The notes beneath the pieces were generated by a model, which was given only the letters and a program-made list of their open reading frames with translations, did no database searches and was not told the DNA's origin. The position numbers were made by a program, and so were the translations under genes. From Tubiluchus corallicola (taxonomy: Eukaryota > Priapulida > Priapulimorpha > Priapulimorphida > Tubiluchidae): DNA of 42,432 nucleotides. Positions 11,001 to 20,012 of this stretch are shown piece by piece. The first letter of the stretch is position 1. Each line of letters opens with the position of its first letter. Where the stretch lies: NCBI GenBank assembly GCA_030141605.1, contig JAQGDQ010001404.1:1-42432 (forward strand), written 5' to 3'.

Positions 11001-13816
11001 TGTAGTGGAGGATTCTGCAGGAAAGACCAGTGTTGTTACTGCTTTGCTGTCATTTTCGAAATTACGTTATACACATTTAAATATTGACACACCTGCAAAA
11101 TGGCAAAAATTGCCACTCGGTAAGCCAAAGAGCAGAGGAATGTTGCAGAGAAACTTTGGACTTCTCTGGCTGAAAAATAACATTATTCAACGTGGACAAG
11201 ATGGTGTAGTTTATTTTGCTGATGATGATAACACATATGATTGGAAAATATTTGAAGAGGTAGGAATGTAATTACATTGAAATTTGCCTCTGAAACAAAA
11301 ACAGATGCAGACAGACACAAACGCACACACATCGCAAGCACGCAAACCTGTTCACGCACGCACGCATACACGTATCTCACGCACATCCACACATATGCCT
11401 GAACACAGACACACAATGCTCTTCAGTAAATTAGAAACGTTGTTTCAATGTACAATTGTGGAGCAAAGATTTGGTGACTCATTTTTGTTGCTGACACCAT
11501 AACCTAATAATGGTGCAATTCCAAATTTCAGGCAACATTTTTATTATTAATTCGTTCTTGGCAGTTAATTAATCGATTAACAATTGATCTCTCTAGCTGA
11601 ATGACAAACGGATCTCAAGCACCATCCCACGTTGCACGTAAGCATGTGTTTTTTATGTTGATTTCTTAACTAAAAACAAAGGCACTCGGTGTCATAGACA
11701 CACTTTATCATTTTTATTAGTTATCTACTAGTATCATTTTTGTTTCAGATGAGGCACACGACGAAAGTCTCCGTTTGGCCTGTTGGCTTTTCTGGTGGGC
11801 AGGAAGTTGAACAACCTTTAGTTAAAAATGGTAAAGTTGTTGGCTTCAGCACATCTTATGCAAAACAACGAAAATTTGCCGTAGACATGGCAGGATTTGC
11901 TGTCAATTTAAATTTGTTAACGAAACATCGTGATATTTTCTTTAAACTGTCTGTAAAACCTGGACACTTAGAAAGTCATTTTCTGGAAAACCTTGTCAAC
12001 TTATCTGAATTAGAGCCTAAAGCAAACAACTGCAGTGAGGTAAATGTCCTTTCTTCCTCTTAATTTCTCTGAATAAAACTATGTTAATGCAATAGCCACT
12101 AGAAAACCATTGAATGAATTGTTGTCGAGAACTTTCATATATAAACCACTGGAGTCAAATGCCACAACCTCAAACTTTCTAGGTGGGAAATTTGTTTAAG
12201 TTAAGTGCAGTAAGTTCATCTACAGTCGCAAATTTATTTATTTATGTTAAGCATTAAGAACTAACTAACAAATGCCACAACCTCAAACTTTCTAGGTGGC
12301 AAATTTGTTTAAGTGCAGTAAGTTCATCTACAGCCGCAAATTTATTTATTTATGTTAAGCATTAAGAACTAACTAACAAATGCCACCCAGTGCTCAAACA
12401 ATGAAATATTGGCGAACTACAACATGCAGACTAAACCTTTAACTACAGCAACGATTATGCCTGTGTACAAGCAATAATGATTTTTTACAACTGATTACTG
12501 GCCCTGCTGGTCAAAAATTTTTCGTTGATCCAGAATTATCCAGTTTATGAATTTGTCGCACACACGTCTAGTCATATAACTGTTCATCCAAAATTCCGTT
12601 TGTGTGCCGAGGGCTATTGCAATCCTAATTTTTATATAATGATCAGAAAAATATAATACATGTATATTTACCGGTTCGTCTGCTGTTTTTTTAAGGCTGT
12701 TTAGTTGAAAACAAAACAAGATGAAACATAAATTTTAAAGAAAATAATTATTGCCAAAGAAAAGAGTACCAGAAAAGTCAACAATAAGAGCTCAAAATTA
12801 CTACTAATGGCTTGCTGTGAAAACCCCCAAGGAAAGATGAGGATAAGAAAATGAATACGCATAACTTATCTAAATGTTCATGACAATGTTGTGCAGAATA
12901 CAACAATCTTCCTCGCATAGCTAACAATGCTGACGCCGGCAACATGACAATCCTTCATGAGCCATAACAATGCAGATGACGACAGCTAACCAGCAGCTTC
13001 CAGCAACCCTCTTGTAGTCTACAACACCAACGTACCAACAGCTGACTGGAATGGAACAACATCACACTTTGTTGCTTGACCAGCTCTTCAAACCATGCAA
13101 CAGCAACGAGACTGAGAAAGACAGGCTATATAACAGGAACACTGTCCTTTTTGCCAAAACAACACTTAGCTCAGCTCTCCATAGTAAAGAAGTTACATCA
13201 CAGATCGTGTACAAGACTTTCTAGACAAACTCGTTCACTACAGGTATCATGCCCACTGGTCAGACCAGCAACGAATGTCTATACCAGTGGGAAGTATCAA
13301 CTCAGCTGTTCAGAACAGGTATTGCTCTTTCTGCATAAGCAAACGAAGCACACCAACAGGTAAGTACAAACCATTTTAAGTGACAGGGGTGAGGAGATGA
13401 TGAAACGAAAAAAAAACAGCAATGCAAACCAAACAAGCCATTTGCTATCAAAATAAACAACACACACACACCTCAAACTTTTTTAATATAAAGATAGTTC
13501 TTATTATAATTATTTTGTATTATTGCTTCTGTTGGTCTCAATTAATTAGGAGTTTTCCGCTAGTGTCTCATGACGCCTTGTGATTATTTGTGCATTGATT
13601 CATCATGATCTCACCAACTCGCTTCAAACATTTCTGAGTAGCTTATTTTTCTAATGTATAGAAATTAAACCATTTTTACTAACTTGAATGTCTTGTTTTT
13701 TATGTGATAAAGCAAAGAAATTTGTAGAAGGCCAAGACAGAAATGTTTTTCTGTTTCAGGTTCTCGTTTGGCATACCAGAACAAAGGCTCCAGTAATTAA
13801 TAAGGAAAACTACTAG
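7934..13816 (+). CDS. B3GAT: Beta-1,3-glucuronosyltransferase (GT43, GlcAT-I/B3GAT family), 4 exons, 318 aa
   Basis: The spliced model is 7934-8033, 10751-11259, 11749-12039 and 13760-13816. It is a type II Golgi enzyme that transfers GlcA from UDP-GlcA to a terminal galactose. In GlcAT-I this completes the glycosaminoglycan linker; in GlcAT-P/S it builds the HNK-1 precursor. Residues 11-26 form the membrane anchor, 85-95 read IYVITPTYARP, and 191-193 are the DDD metal/UDP motif inside VVYFADDDNTYD. DMAGFAV begins at 249, E278 in GHLES matches the catalytic base, and H305 in VWHTRT matches the UDP-contacting histidine. All three sites sit exactly three residues before the human GlcAT-I positions (194-196, 281, 308), which supports both exon joins and length (human about 335). 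The conserved RGVEQRN block reads RGMLQRN here. GlcAT-I orthology is likely but not proven against GlcAT-P/S. Confidence 0.93.
8034..10750 (+). other. B3GAT intron 1
   Basis: The intron begins GTTTGT and ends TATGTTGCAG. About half of it is the 33-bp minisatellite at 8440-9768. The flanks (8034-8440 and 9770-10750) hold AT-rich non-coding sequence in which I see no gene. Confidence 0.7.
8440..9768 (+). repeat. Minisatellite, 33-bp unit paired into 66-bp dimers
   Basis: Units are variants of ATGACAATAGTCTCTACAATAGTCTCTACTAAG in alternating types. One carries ATGACAATAGTCTC and the other ATGAAAATAGTCTC with TATGATAGTGTCT. Because 33 is a multiple of three, long open frames appear on both strands; these are repeat artefacts, not proteins. 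A block of about 390 bp is itself duplicated: 8781 onward matches 9173 onward for roughly 190 bases, with matching sequence before it as well. Units near 9400-9768 are more divergent, suggesting an older edge. Confidence 0.93.
10751..11259 (+). CDS. B3GAT: B3GAT exon 2: stem and UDP-binding half of the catalytic domain
   Basis: The acceptor is TATGTTGCAG|GAAAGG and the donor GAAGAG|GTAGGA. It encodes residues 34-203: a stem region, ITPTYARPVQKAEL, LHWIVVEDS, RGMLQRN and FADDDN. It ends in phase 0 after FEE, the same junction seen in vertebrate genes of this family where FEEMR follows. Confidence 0.95.
11260..11748 (+). other. B3GAT intron 2
   Basis: The intron begins GTAGGA and ends TTTTTGTTTCAG. 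It contains a degenerate CA/CGCA-rich stretch at about 11303-11415. I see no other feature. Confidence 0.88.
11749..12039 (+). CDS. B3GAT: B3GAT exon 3: acceptor-binding half of the catalytic domain
   Basis: The exon starts ATGAGGCAC after TTTTTGTTTCAG and ends TGCAGTGAG|GTAAAT, phase 0 on both sides, 97 codons. It carries VSVWPVG, DMAGFAV and GHLES (catalytic glutamate, residue 278) and ends in the LEPKANNCSE block. Confidence 0.96.
12040..13759 (+). other. B3GAT intron 3
   Basis: The intron begins GTAAAT and ends TTTTTCTGTTTCAG. It contains the tandem duplication at 12157-12385. An open frame at about 13076-13363 has no recognisable family and is probably chance. Confidence 0.85.
12157..12385 (+). 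repeat. Two-copy tandem duplication of about 110 bp in intron 3
   Basis: A block starting AAATGCCACAACCTCAAAC is repeated at 12157 and 12270, with the start of a third copy at 12378. The second copy lacks five bases (GTTAA in the TTTAAGTTAAGTGC region); otherwise the two are nearly identical, so the duplication is recent. Confidence 0.9.
13760..13816 (+). CDS. B3GAT: B3GAT exon 4: C-terminal tail
   Basis: The exon follows the acceptor TTTTTCTGTTTCAG and encodes VLVWHTRTKAPVINKENY and a TAG at 13814-13816. VWHTRT is the conserved C-terminal GT43 block, with the histidine that contacts UDP. The exon is only 57 bp and easy to miss. No canonical AATAAA was found within about 300 bp downstream. 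Confidence 0.94.
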   Translation, partial: VLVWHTRTKAPVINKENY

Positions 13817-14788
13817 AAGTTGTTTAGTAAGATTGACAGCAAAAAATGAAGACCGTGCTTTAATTGCTTCCACAGATGACCAGTTGAAGATTTTTAGACA
13901 CATCGAGACACATTGAGACACTTAGACACATTGAGCTTTGCTAAAATCCAAAGAAAGCCGATGATGTGACTTATTCCTCTTCGCACTCTCGCCTGACTAT
14001 TCTCCAAGCTTTTTGAATGTTCAAGCCTTCACAAAAGAAATCATTTTGAATCAAGCAGAAGAAGAGTTTTGTGCATTGGTGACGTCATGCTATTCGAAGA
14101 AGTTATGGACAAAACAAGTTGAAAACAAACTGAATATACCTTTTTAGTTATTGTGTAAATAATTATTGACATGAATAGTGATCACATTATAGATCTTAAG
14201 CAGGGGGTTTTCTATTTGTTTTATGTCTACTTTCGTACATTAATGTTATATGTTTTTGCACAATTAATATATGTGTACCAAACTCAACAAAACTTTAAAG
14301 CCGGCTACATTTCTTGCCAACTTTTGCTACTACTTACTACATCTGTATATTGCCTATAGAGAGCAACTGGAGACTCAAAATTTTGCATTTTGGCCACTCA
14401 GTCTAGTGTTTACAGCTTGTCAGGTTTTTAAAACCCATGTGCACATCTGCCCTACAGTACACAAAATGCTTGCGAAACAAAATTGAAGAAACGAAAAACC
14501 CTACGACGAGATGCGACCTAAAAGAAAAACTAGCTGACGTCTATTGCCCTGTCCCCTTGACCAGTGGTCAGTGGTCCATCCTGTTGTTTTTAACACCACA
14601 ACAAGAGCGACTCTTCTAACCACTAAACAAGTTGAAAAACATAAAGTAGAAAACAATTAAGAAGCTACGTTACAAGTGCAGTTATTTTTTCTCTTACATA
14701 TTCAAATACTGTTCCATTTGATTGCTTTTCTAGATAGAAAGTGGTGTAACTTAACACAGCCTCGTTTTTGCAGGTTACTTATCACTAC

Positions 14789-14858
<70 letters not shown>

Positions 14859-14963
14859 TTGATAATAATAATAATTTAATTATTATTATTATCATTATTA
14901 TTATTATTATTATCTAAATGAGAATAATAATAATAATAATAATAATAATGATAATTTAATTAT
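13817..14963. other. B3GAT 3' region and spacer up to the LTR retrotransposon
   Basis: The 3' UTR should start here, but its end cannot be placed. Short open frames at 14171-14619 show no family signature. Confidence 0.6.
14788..14955 (+). repeat. AAT/ATT triplet microsatellite, partly inverted
   Basis: AAT repeats (about 14788-14873) are followed by ATT repeats (about 14878-14912) and again AAT repeats (about 14922-14950), so the tract can fold on itself. It lies directly next to the left end of the BEL/Pao element. Confidence 0.9.
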
Positions 14964-15212
14964 TGTTAAGGTCAGTTTCTGGCCTTAACATGTAGGTGGC
15001 AGCACCTATGTGAACTTACCTGTAATTTTACCTGTGAAGTTGTAAATTAGGTTGTGCCTCGCTAAACACGCTCACAGAAGCCTCAGCAAATGTTAAGTCA
15101 TGTTTGATAAATGTTCAAGTATAGCGTCTCTACCTGATTTGCTGTTAACTTGTATGGCGTTTCAAGGATCTATTAAGTTGTTATAGCCGCACGATAAATA
15201 AGGATTTCTGAG
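14964..15212 (+). repeat. Extra left LTR copy lacking the 108-bp GT-AG segment and the U5 end
   Basis: The copy starts TGTTAAGGTCAG like the other LTRs. It runs colinear to CCGCACGAT at 15195, then jumps directly to AAATAAGGATTTCTGAG (15196-15212). It is joined without spacer to the next LTR at 15213. Compared with the full LTR it lacks exactly the segment from GTGAGT (15444) to TATACAG (15551), and everything after CTGAG. The end lies about 10 bases after the AATAAA-type signal, consistent with the end of R. Confidence 0.88.
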
Positions 15213-15610
15213 GTTAAGGTCAGTTTCTGGCCTTAACATGTAGGTGGCAGCACCTATGTGAACTTACCTGTAATTTTACCTGTGAAGTTGTAAATTAGGT
15301 TGTGCCTAACTAAACACGCTCACAGAAGCCTCAGCAAACGTTAAATAATGTTTGATAAATGTTCAAGTATAGCGTCTCTACATGATTTGCTGTAAACCAG
15401 TATGACGTTTCAAGGATCTATTAAGTTGTTATAGCCGCACGATGTGAGTAACATTTACTTTAATATCTTAAATTATAATAATCAATTTATTATACATTTG
15501 TATGCAGTGAGAAGCTGTCAAATTTATTATTTTCATTTTTTGTATATACAGAAATAAAGATTTCTGAGACACACTATGCCATGAAGGAAATTCTTTGTGT
15601 TCCCGTCACA
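15213..15610 (+). repeat. 5' LTR of the left BEL/Pao copy
   Basis: It runs from GTTAAGGTCAG to CCCGTCACA, about 398 bp; the leading T of the TG end is a G here because of the fusion to the preceding LTR. It has an AATAAAG signal near 15553. It differs from the 3' LTR at about 27 places in the first 235 bases but at about one in the remaining 155, so it is a mosaic. Confidence 0.92.
15444..15551 (+). other. Candidate intron inside the LTR
   Basis: GTGAGT (a perfect donor) begins the segment, and TTTTCATTTTTTGTATATACAG (a pyrimidine tract plus acceptor) ends it. The extra LTR at 14964-15212 lacks precisely these 108 bases. The breakpoints cannot be slid, because the bases on either side differ. 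The 3' LTR has GTAAGT at the same place. Splicing followed by reverse transcription is the simplest reading; this is inference from sequence only. Confidence 0.65.
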
Positions 15611-16261
15611 TTTATTTATCAAGGCTATATTGGAAATAATTCAACGTCAGCCATAACCACCTGAGGTTTCAAGCCATCGAGCCGCCCAAGTTGATCAAGG
15701 TCAGGAAGCCTACAGCACAGGTGTATAACTGCATGCCGGAAGTAGGACAGGAAATGCGTCTACGCTTCTCAGGCCTGTATTATGTGAATTGCCCATTGCC
15801 AAGACTTTTAAGAACTGTATCAGTGTGGTGAACTGACCTGAAATACTAACCTACTGCATAAAATTATTGCGTTAATTTTGCGCATATAGTTATTAAGTCA
15901 TTAAGACTTGTAAGATTCGCTTGGGCTGTTTAGTACTGAAGTATTGAAGGTTTAATAGTATTAAAGTTTTGAAATATTCACAGCCATACCAATTAAGATT
16001 ACATTTTATTTTCGACTTGGTATTATTTCAATATGTTAGTGTAGAGAATAAGGTGAATTTCTACACTGTCAGATAATGCTTTGATTTGTTGTACAGTTTA
16101 CCTAATTGCCTAAATACTAGTAGTACTGTGCGGTGCATAAAGAATTAGACCATATGTTATCGTCACTATTTGATACATGGATTTTTATGCCTATTTCACT
16201 AGTTTATCTACTTAGCTACTTGTATTATTTTACTGAATTGTACTTTGCTGTATTTTGAAGC
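15611..16261 (+). other. BEL/Pao 5' leader, left copy
   Basis: This is the stretch between the LTR end and the gag ATG. The primer-binding site should start within a few bases of 15611, but I cannot match it to a tRNA 3' end by eye. No ORF of note. Confidence 0.7.
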
Positions 16262-17539
16262 ATGTCTGATTTAGGTAAGAAAACTGTCCCTCAGTTACAG
16301 CGAATGCTTAAGGACAAATGTTTACCTGTTAGCGGTCGGAAGCAGGAATTAATTGATAGGCTGTTGCAGTGCGAAGGCGCAGCTTCCAGCTCAACTGATG
16401 ATGAAACGCAGCTAACACCTGCCGCTATACCTGACAGTGAGGACAAAGAGGAAAGCTTAGGCGAACTAAGAAGCCACAGAACGCACAAAAGTCACAAGTC
16501 TCCTCATTCACGTAGTTCAAAATCAACCACTGTTTCGGCAACAGCACAAAGAATGTCAGCTGAACCGAAAAAGGCTGCTCTTATGATTAAGCAACAAGCA
16601 CTTGCAGAAAAGGCAAAATTGCAGTTAAATGAAATGCAGCTCGAACAAGAAAAGCAAAAGTTAGTTTTGCAACAAGAACAGTTGAAGATAGCTACTGAAA
16701 TAAAGCAAGCAGACGCTGAGGCAACTGTCTTTGCTCAGTTTGAAGCCGGTAGTCCACGTTCTTCCGAGGTCGTTTCCTTTGTTGACAAAAGAGAGCAAAC
16801 GAGAGACTGGGTAGCAAATTATTGCCAAGAGCAACCAGGATGCAGTTCCTTGCAGGCAGAGCAACCAGGAAGCAGTGCCTTTCAGCCAGAGCAACCAGGA
16901 AGCAGTTCCTTTCAGGCACCTTTACGTGTCAAGCAACCTGAAATCAAAGGCAGTCCTCTGCCAGCAGTACAACCCCCTTACCAGTTTTATGGTTGTCCAT
17001 TGCCTGGTATCGAGATAGAGAAATTCGATGGCAGCCCGTTGCAGTATTGTCGCTTCATTAAACAGTTTGAAACAACGGTTGAGAATTACACAACTGACAA
17101 CGTTGCCAGATTAACACTCCTTCTTCAGTTTTGCAGTGACAAAGTAAAACGTTATATTGACTGCTGTGTGACAATGGACCCAGTTGTAGGTTACACAAAA
17201 GCAAAGCGCATGCTAAAGCAGCAGTTTGGAAATGAATTTAATATCACTCAAGCATGGATCAAACAGATTTCGGATTTCAAACCCATTAAGGCTGCGGAAT
17301 ATCAGACATTACAGGAATATGCAGACTTGTTGCGTGCTTGTTATGAAACTCTGTCAAGTTTAGGTTATTTGTCCGAGATTAATGCTCAAGGAAATCTCGT
17401 ACAAATCGTTGACAAATTGCCCATTGGCATTCATTCTCACTGGAGGAAAGAGGTTCATAATATTAAATCTTCTGGGAGAAATCCAGACATCTTTGATGTT
17501 GTCACTTTCATAGAAACACAGGCACAGATTGAAAAATGA
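16262..17539 (+). CDS. gag: BEL/Pao Gag with N-terminal SAP domain (425 aa)
   Basis: The ATG at 16262 opens a Gag protein. Residues about 6-38 fit the SAP DNA-binding fold (TVPQLQRMLKDKCLPVSGRK, then QELIDRL). An acidic, Ser-rich linker follows, then a Gln/Lys/Glu-rich coiled coil (about 100-160), three 10-residue EQPGSSSFQA-type repeats (30 bp each, 16829-16918) and a DUF1759-like capsid region (about 245-420, with EIEKFDGSPLQYCRFIKQFE). It stops at a TGA (17537-17539); the zinc knuckles lie in the +1 frame immediately after. SAP at the Gag N-terminus is unusual and suggests nucleic-acid or nuclear targeting, but this is inference. Confidence 0.9.
   Translation: MSDLGKKTVPQLQRMLKDKCLPVSGRKQELIDRLLQCEGAASSSTDDETQLTPAAIPDSEDKEESLGELRSHRTHKSHKSPHSRSSKSTTVSATAQRMSAEPKKAALMIKQQALAEKAKLQLNEMQLEQEKQKLVLQQEQLKIATEIKQADAEATVFAQFEAGSPRSSEVVSFVDKREQTRDWVANYCQEQPGCSSLQAEQPGSSAFQPEQPGSSSFQAPLRVKQPEIKGSPLPAVQPPYQFYGCPLPGIEIEKFDGSPLQYCRFIKQFETTVENYTTDNVARLTLLLQFCSDKVKRYIDCCVTMDPVVGYTKAKRMLKQQFGNEFNITQAWIKQISDFKPIKAAEYQTLQEYADLLRACYETLSSLGYLSEINAQGNLVQIVDKLPIGIHSHWRKEVHNIKSSGRNPDIFDVVTFIETQAQIEK
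16829..16918 (+). repeat. Three 30-bp repeats inside gag
   Basis: The units encode EQPGCSSLQA, EQPGSSAFQP and EQPGSSSFQA. The only amino-acid difference found between the two Gag copies lies here: GCC (Ala) at 16877-16879 on the left, TCC (Ser) in the right copy. Confidence 0.9.
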
Positions 17540-18380
17540 TCCCACGTTTCATAGGAAACCATCCGAGAGGAAGGACACCTATAAGCCTAAACCAAAGTCT
17601 AATTCTGTAAACATTTTTGCTAGTTCTGGAACATTTGCTAGTTCACATACACGTGAACCTGACAAATCTGAAGAGAAGACTTCACTTTCATGTACCCTGT
17701 GTTCTGAAGCACATCGGCTTCAGAAATGCTTCAAGTTCAAGAGGCTAACTGTACCTGGAAGGCTAGAGGTAGCCAAGCAACACAAACTATGTTTTAATTG
17801 CCTGAAGCCTAACCACAGTAGTGCATCATGTAGGTCAGCCAATCGCTGTGATGTTTGCAAGAGAAAACATTCCACTTTCTTGCATGCTCAGAATATGCGA
17901 GGAAATATTAGCACTGCTGCTGCTACACACAAACCCAACAGCAGGCCGTATAGTGGAGAAGAAAAAGAAAAGAAGAATAATGAAGAAGATAACGAGAAAC
18001 TAAAAGAAGAAGATAGTGAGCACAATTGTCAAAGTGGTTACATAAAGAAGACGCATGAGCCTTCTAAGTGCAATGTAGCTTTGCCTATCTTGCCAGTATT
18101 TGTTAACATACCAGGTGGTAAACCATTAAAGACACTAGCACGTCTTGACCCTGGTTCGACAAATACATTCTGCTCTAGCCAAATATATGAAAAGTTAGGT
18201 GCTCAGGGCAGAGAAGAAACATTAATTTTGACAACGCTTGATGCTAAACAGAGCCAGAAGAAGAGTAAAGTCACTAAACTACAAGTGTCTGATCCAAGCT
18301 ACAATGTCACCATAGATCTCCCTCTTGTCTTTACAAGACCATCCCTTATGTTAGAGATGGAGCATTTACCTGTTTATTAG
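17529..18380 (+). pseudogene. BEL/Pao zinc knuckles and A17-like aspartic protease (+1 frame of gag)
   Basis: The frame opens inside the end of gag and lacks its own early ATG apart from internal ones, so it is probably read by a +1 shift near GAA AAA TGA or is split by an indel. It has a CxxC...H...C knuckle (CTLCSEAHRLQKC) and a second one (CFNCLKPNHSSASC). The protease follows, with LARLDPGSTNTF where BEL/Pao proteases normally have D-S/T-G; proline at this position would be expected to harm the active site. The frame ends at a TAG (18378-18380), after which the same frame continues through WPHLQGIDV and LGLLIGQDVPEAL to 18507. Confidence 0.85.
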
Positions 18381-18756
18381 AACTTGAGCTCTTGGCCACA
18401 CTTACAAGGCATTGACGTCTATGTTGCCCAGGACAGATCTCAGTCTCTGGAACTTGGCCTTCTCATAGGGCAAGATGTGCCTGAAGCTCTCGCTCTCAAA
18501 AGGACCTAAACATGCTCCTTGGGCATCGCTCAGTGTCTTGGGTTGGACCCTAAATGGACCACTTGGACCAACTGAAGCCGAGCATATCAGTTGTAACCTT
18601 AGCATTTTGCAGCCTGTAACACTGGAGCAACAAGTAGAGCGATTCTGGCAGCTAGAATCTTGTGAAGATAACAGCCATAAACCTTCTGTCGAAGATGTAA
18701 GAACTGTTAACATCTGGGAACGATCCGCAACACTGACTGAAGACCACACTATATGA
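18381..18756 (+). pseudogene. BEL/Pao protease-RT linker, two frames
   Basis: The protease frame continues past the TAG to GQDVPEALALKRT (stop 18508-18510). The next conserved block, WASLSVLGWTLNGPLG, lies in another frame, giving a shift near 18495-18505. That frame runs to a TGA at 18754-18756, then the RT resumes in the former frame. The ATG at 18475 is internal and does not mark a separate gene. Confidence 0.8.
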
Positions 18757-20012
18757 TGGATATCCCATTTAGAAGCGAATCTCCCGATTTGCCAAATAAC
18801 AAAATTGTAGCAGAGAAGAGACTTGAAGGTTTGAAGAAGAAGTTTAAGCAAGATGAGGCCCTTCACAACAAATACTCTAAAGAGATCAGTGACTTGCTCG
18901 AAAAAGGATATGCTGAACCTGTAAATGAGGAAGCTGCAACCACTGATGGCAAGGTGTGGTATTTGCCACACTTTAGTGTTAAAAGTGAGAGCAAGCCAGA
19001 GAAAACAAGAGTAGTATTTGATTGTGCTGTGAGTTTTGCTGGCACAACATTAAACAAAATTGTAATGCAAGGACCTGATCTAACCAACAAGCTCCTTGGC
19101 GTCCTGCTCAGATTTAGAGAAGGTAAAATAGCAATCACTGCTGACATCCAGAGTATGTTTTACCAGGTGAGAGTCACTCCTGCTGACAGAGATGTACTCC
19201 GTTTCCTTTGGTGGCCTGGAGGCAATATAGAACTAAAACCTAAAATATACAGGATGACAGTCCATATTTTTGGCGGAATATGGTGCCCAAGTATTGCATC
19301 ATATGCACTCCAGAAAACAGCCATGGACAACAGAGCTTTGTACAACAGCACCGTGGTACAAACAGTTATAAGCAATTTCTATGTAGACGATCTTCTTAAG
19401 TCTCTTTCAACAACTCAGGAAGGTATTGCAATGATAGAAGACCTAACCAGTTTACTTCACCATGGTGGCTTCCATTTAACAAAATGGTGCAGCAATGACC
19501 GAGAAGTTCTCAACTCTATCCCTGCAGAAGAAAGAGGGAAATCAGTGAAGGATATTGATTTAGATAACTCATCCTTGCCTGTTGATCGGGTTCTTGCCAT
19601 TGCATGGAACATGGAAGCAGACCATTTTAGTATTCTTGTTAGGAAAAAAGAAAAACCGATGACACGCCATGGTCTTTTGAGTGTAATGGCTTCATCATAT
19701 GATCCTATGGGAATAATAAGTCCCTATGTTCTGCAAGCGAAGTTACTATTTCAGGAAGAAACACGATTGAAGAAATCCTGGGATGAACCTTTGGAGGATC
19801 ATGTGAAACAACAATGGAAAAGATGGTTAGAAGAACTTGACTTAATCAAAGATGTGCACCTGAGTCGGTGTTTTACACCACCAAACTTTGAAGCTGTTTC
19901 ATACCAGCTTCATCATTTCTCAGATGCATCCGAAAGAGCCCTTGGAACTGTATCATATCTTAGATCAGCAAATGCTGCAGGAGATATACTTCTGTACATT
20001 TGTGGTGAGTAA
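18753..20012 (+). pseudogene. pol: BEL/Pao reverse transcriptase and start of RNase H (419 aa)
   Basis: The frame contains PDLPNNKIVAEKRL, KEISDLLEKGYAEPV, motif A (KIAITADIQSMFYQVRV) and motif C (FYVDDLL), as in BEL/Pao RTs, so the polymerase aspartates are present. After the connection domain comes the first RNase H aspartate in HHFSDASERALG. The frame ends LLYICGE at 20012; RNase H continues in the next frame from about 20005. Confidence 0.93.

Noticed and set aside
13076-13363. 95-residue frame in B3GAT intron 3
   Set aside because: No recognised domain and no splice sites in phase with the neighbouring exons; the exon 3 to exon 4 join is already complete without it.
18402-18971. 189-residue minus-strand frame (and its mirror at 26245-26814)
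   Set aside because: It is an antisense shadow of the BEL/Pao protease-RT region without any family signature.
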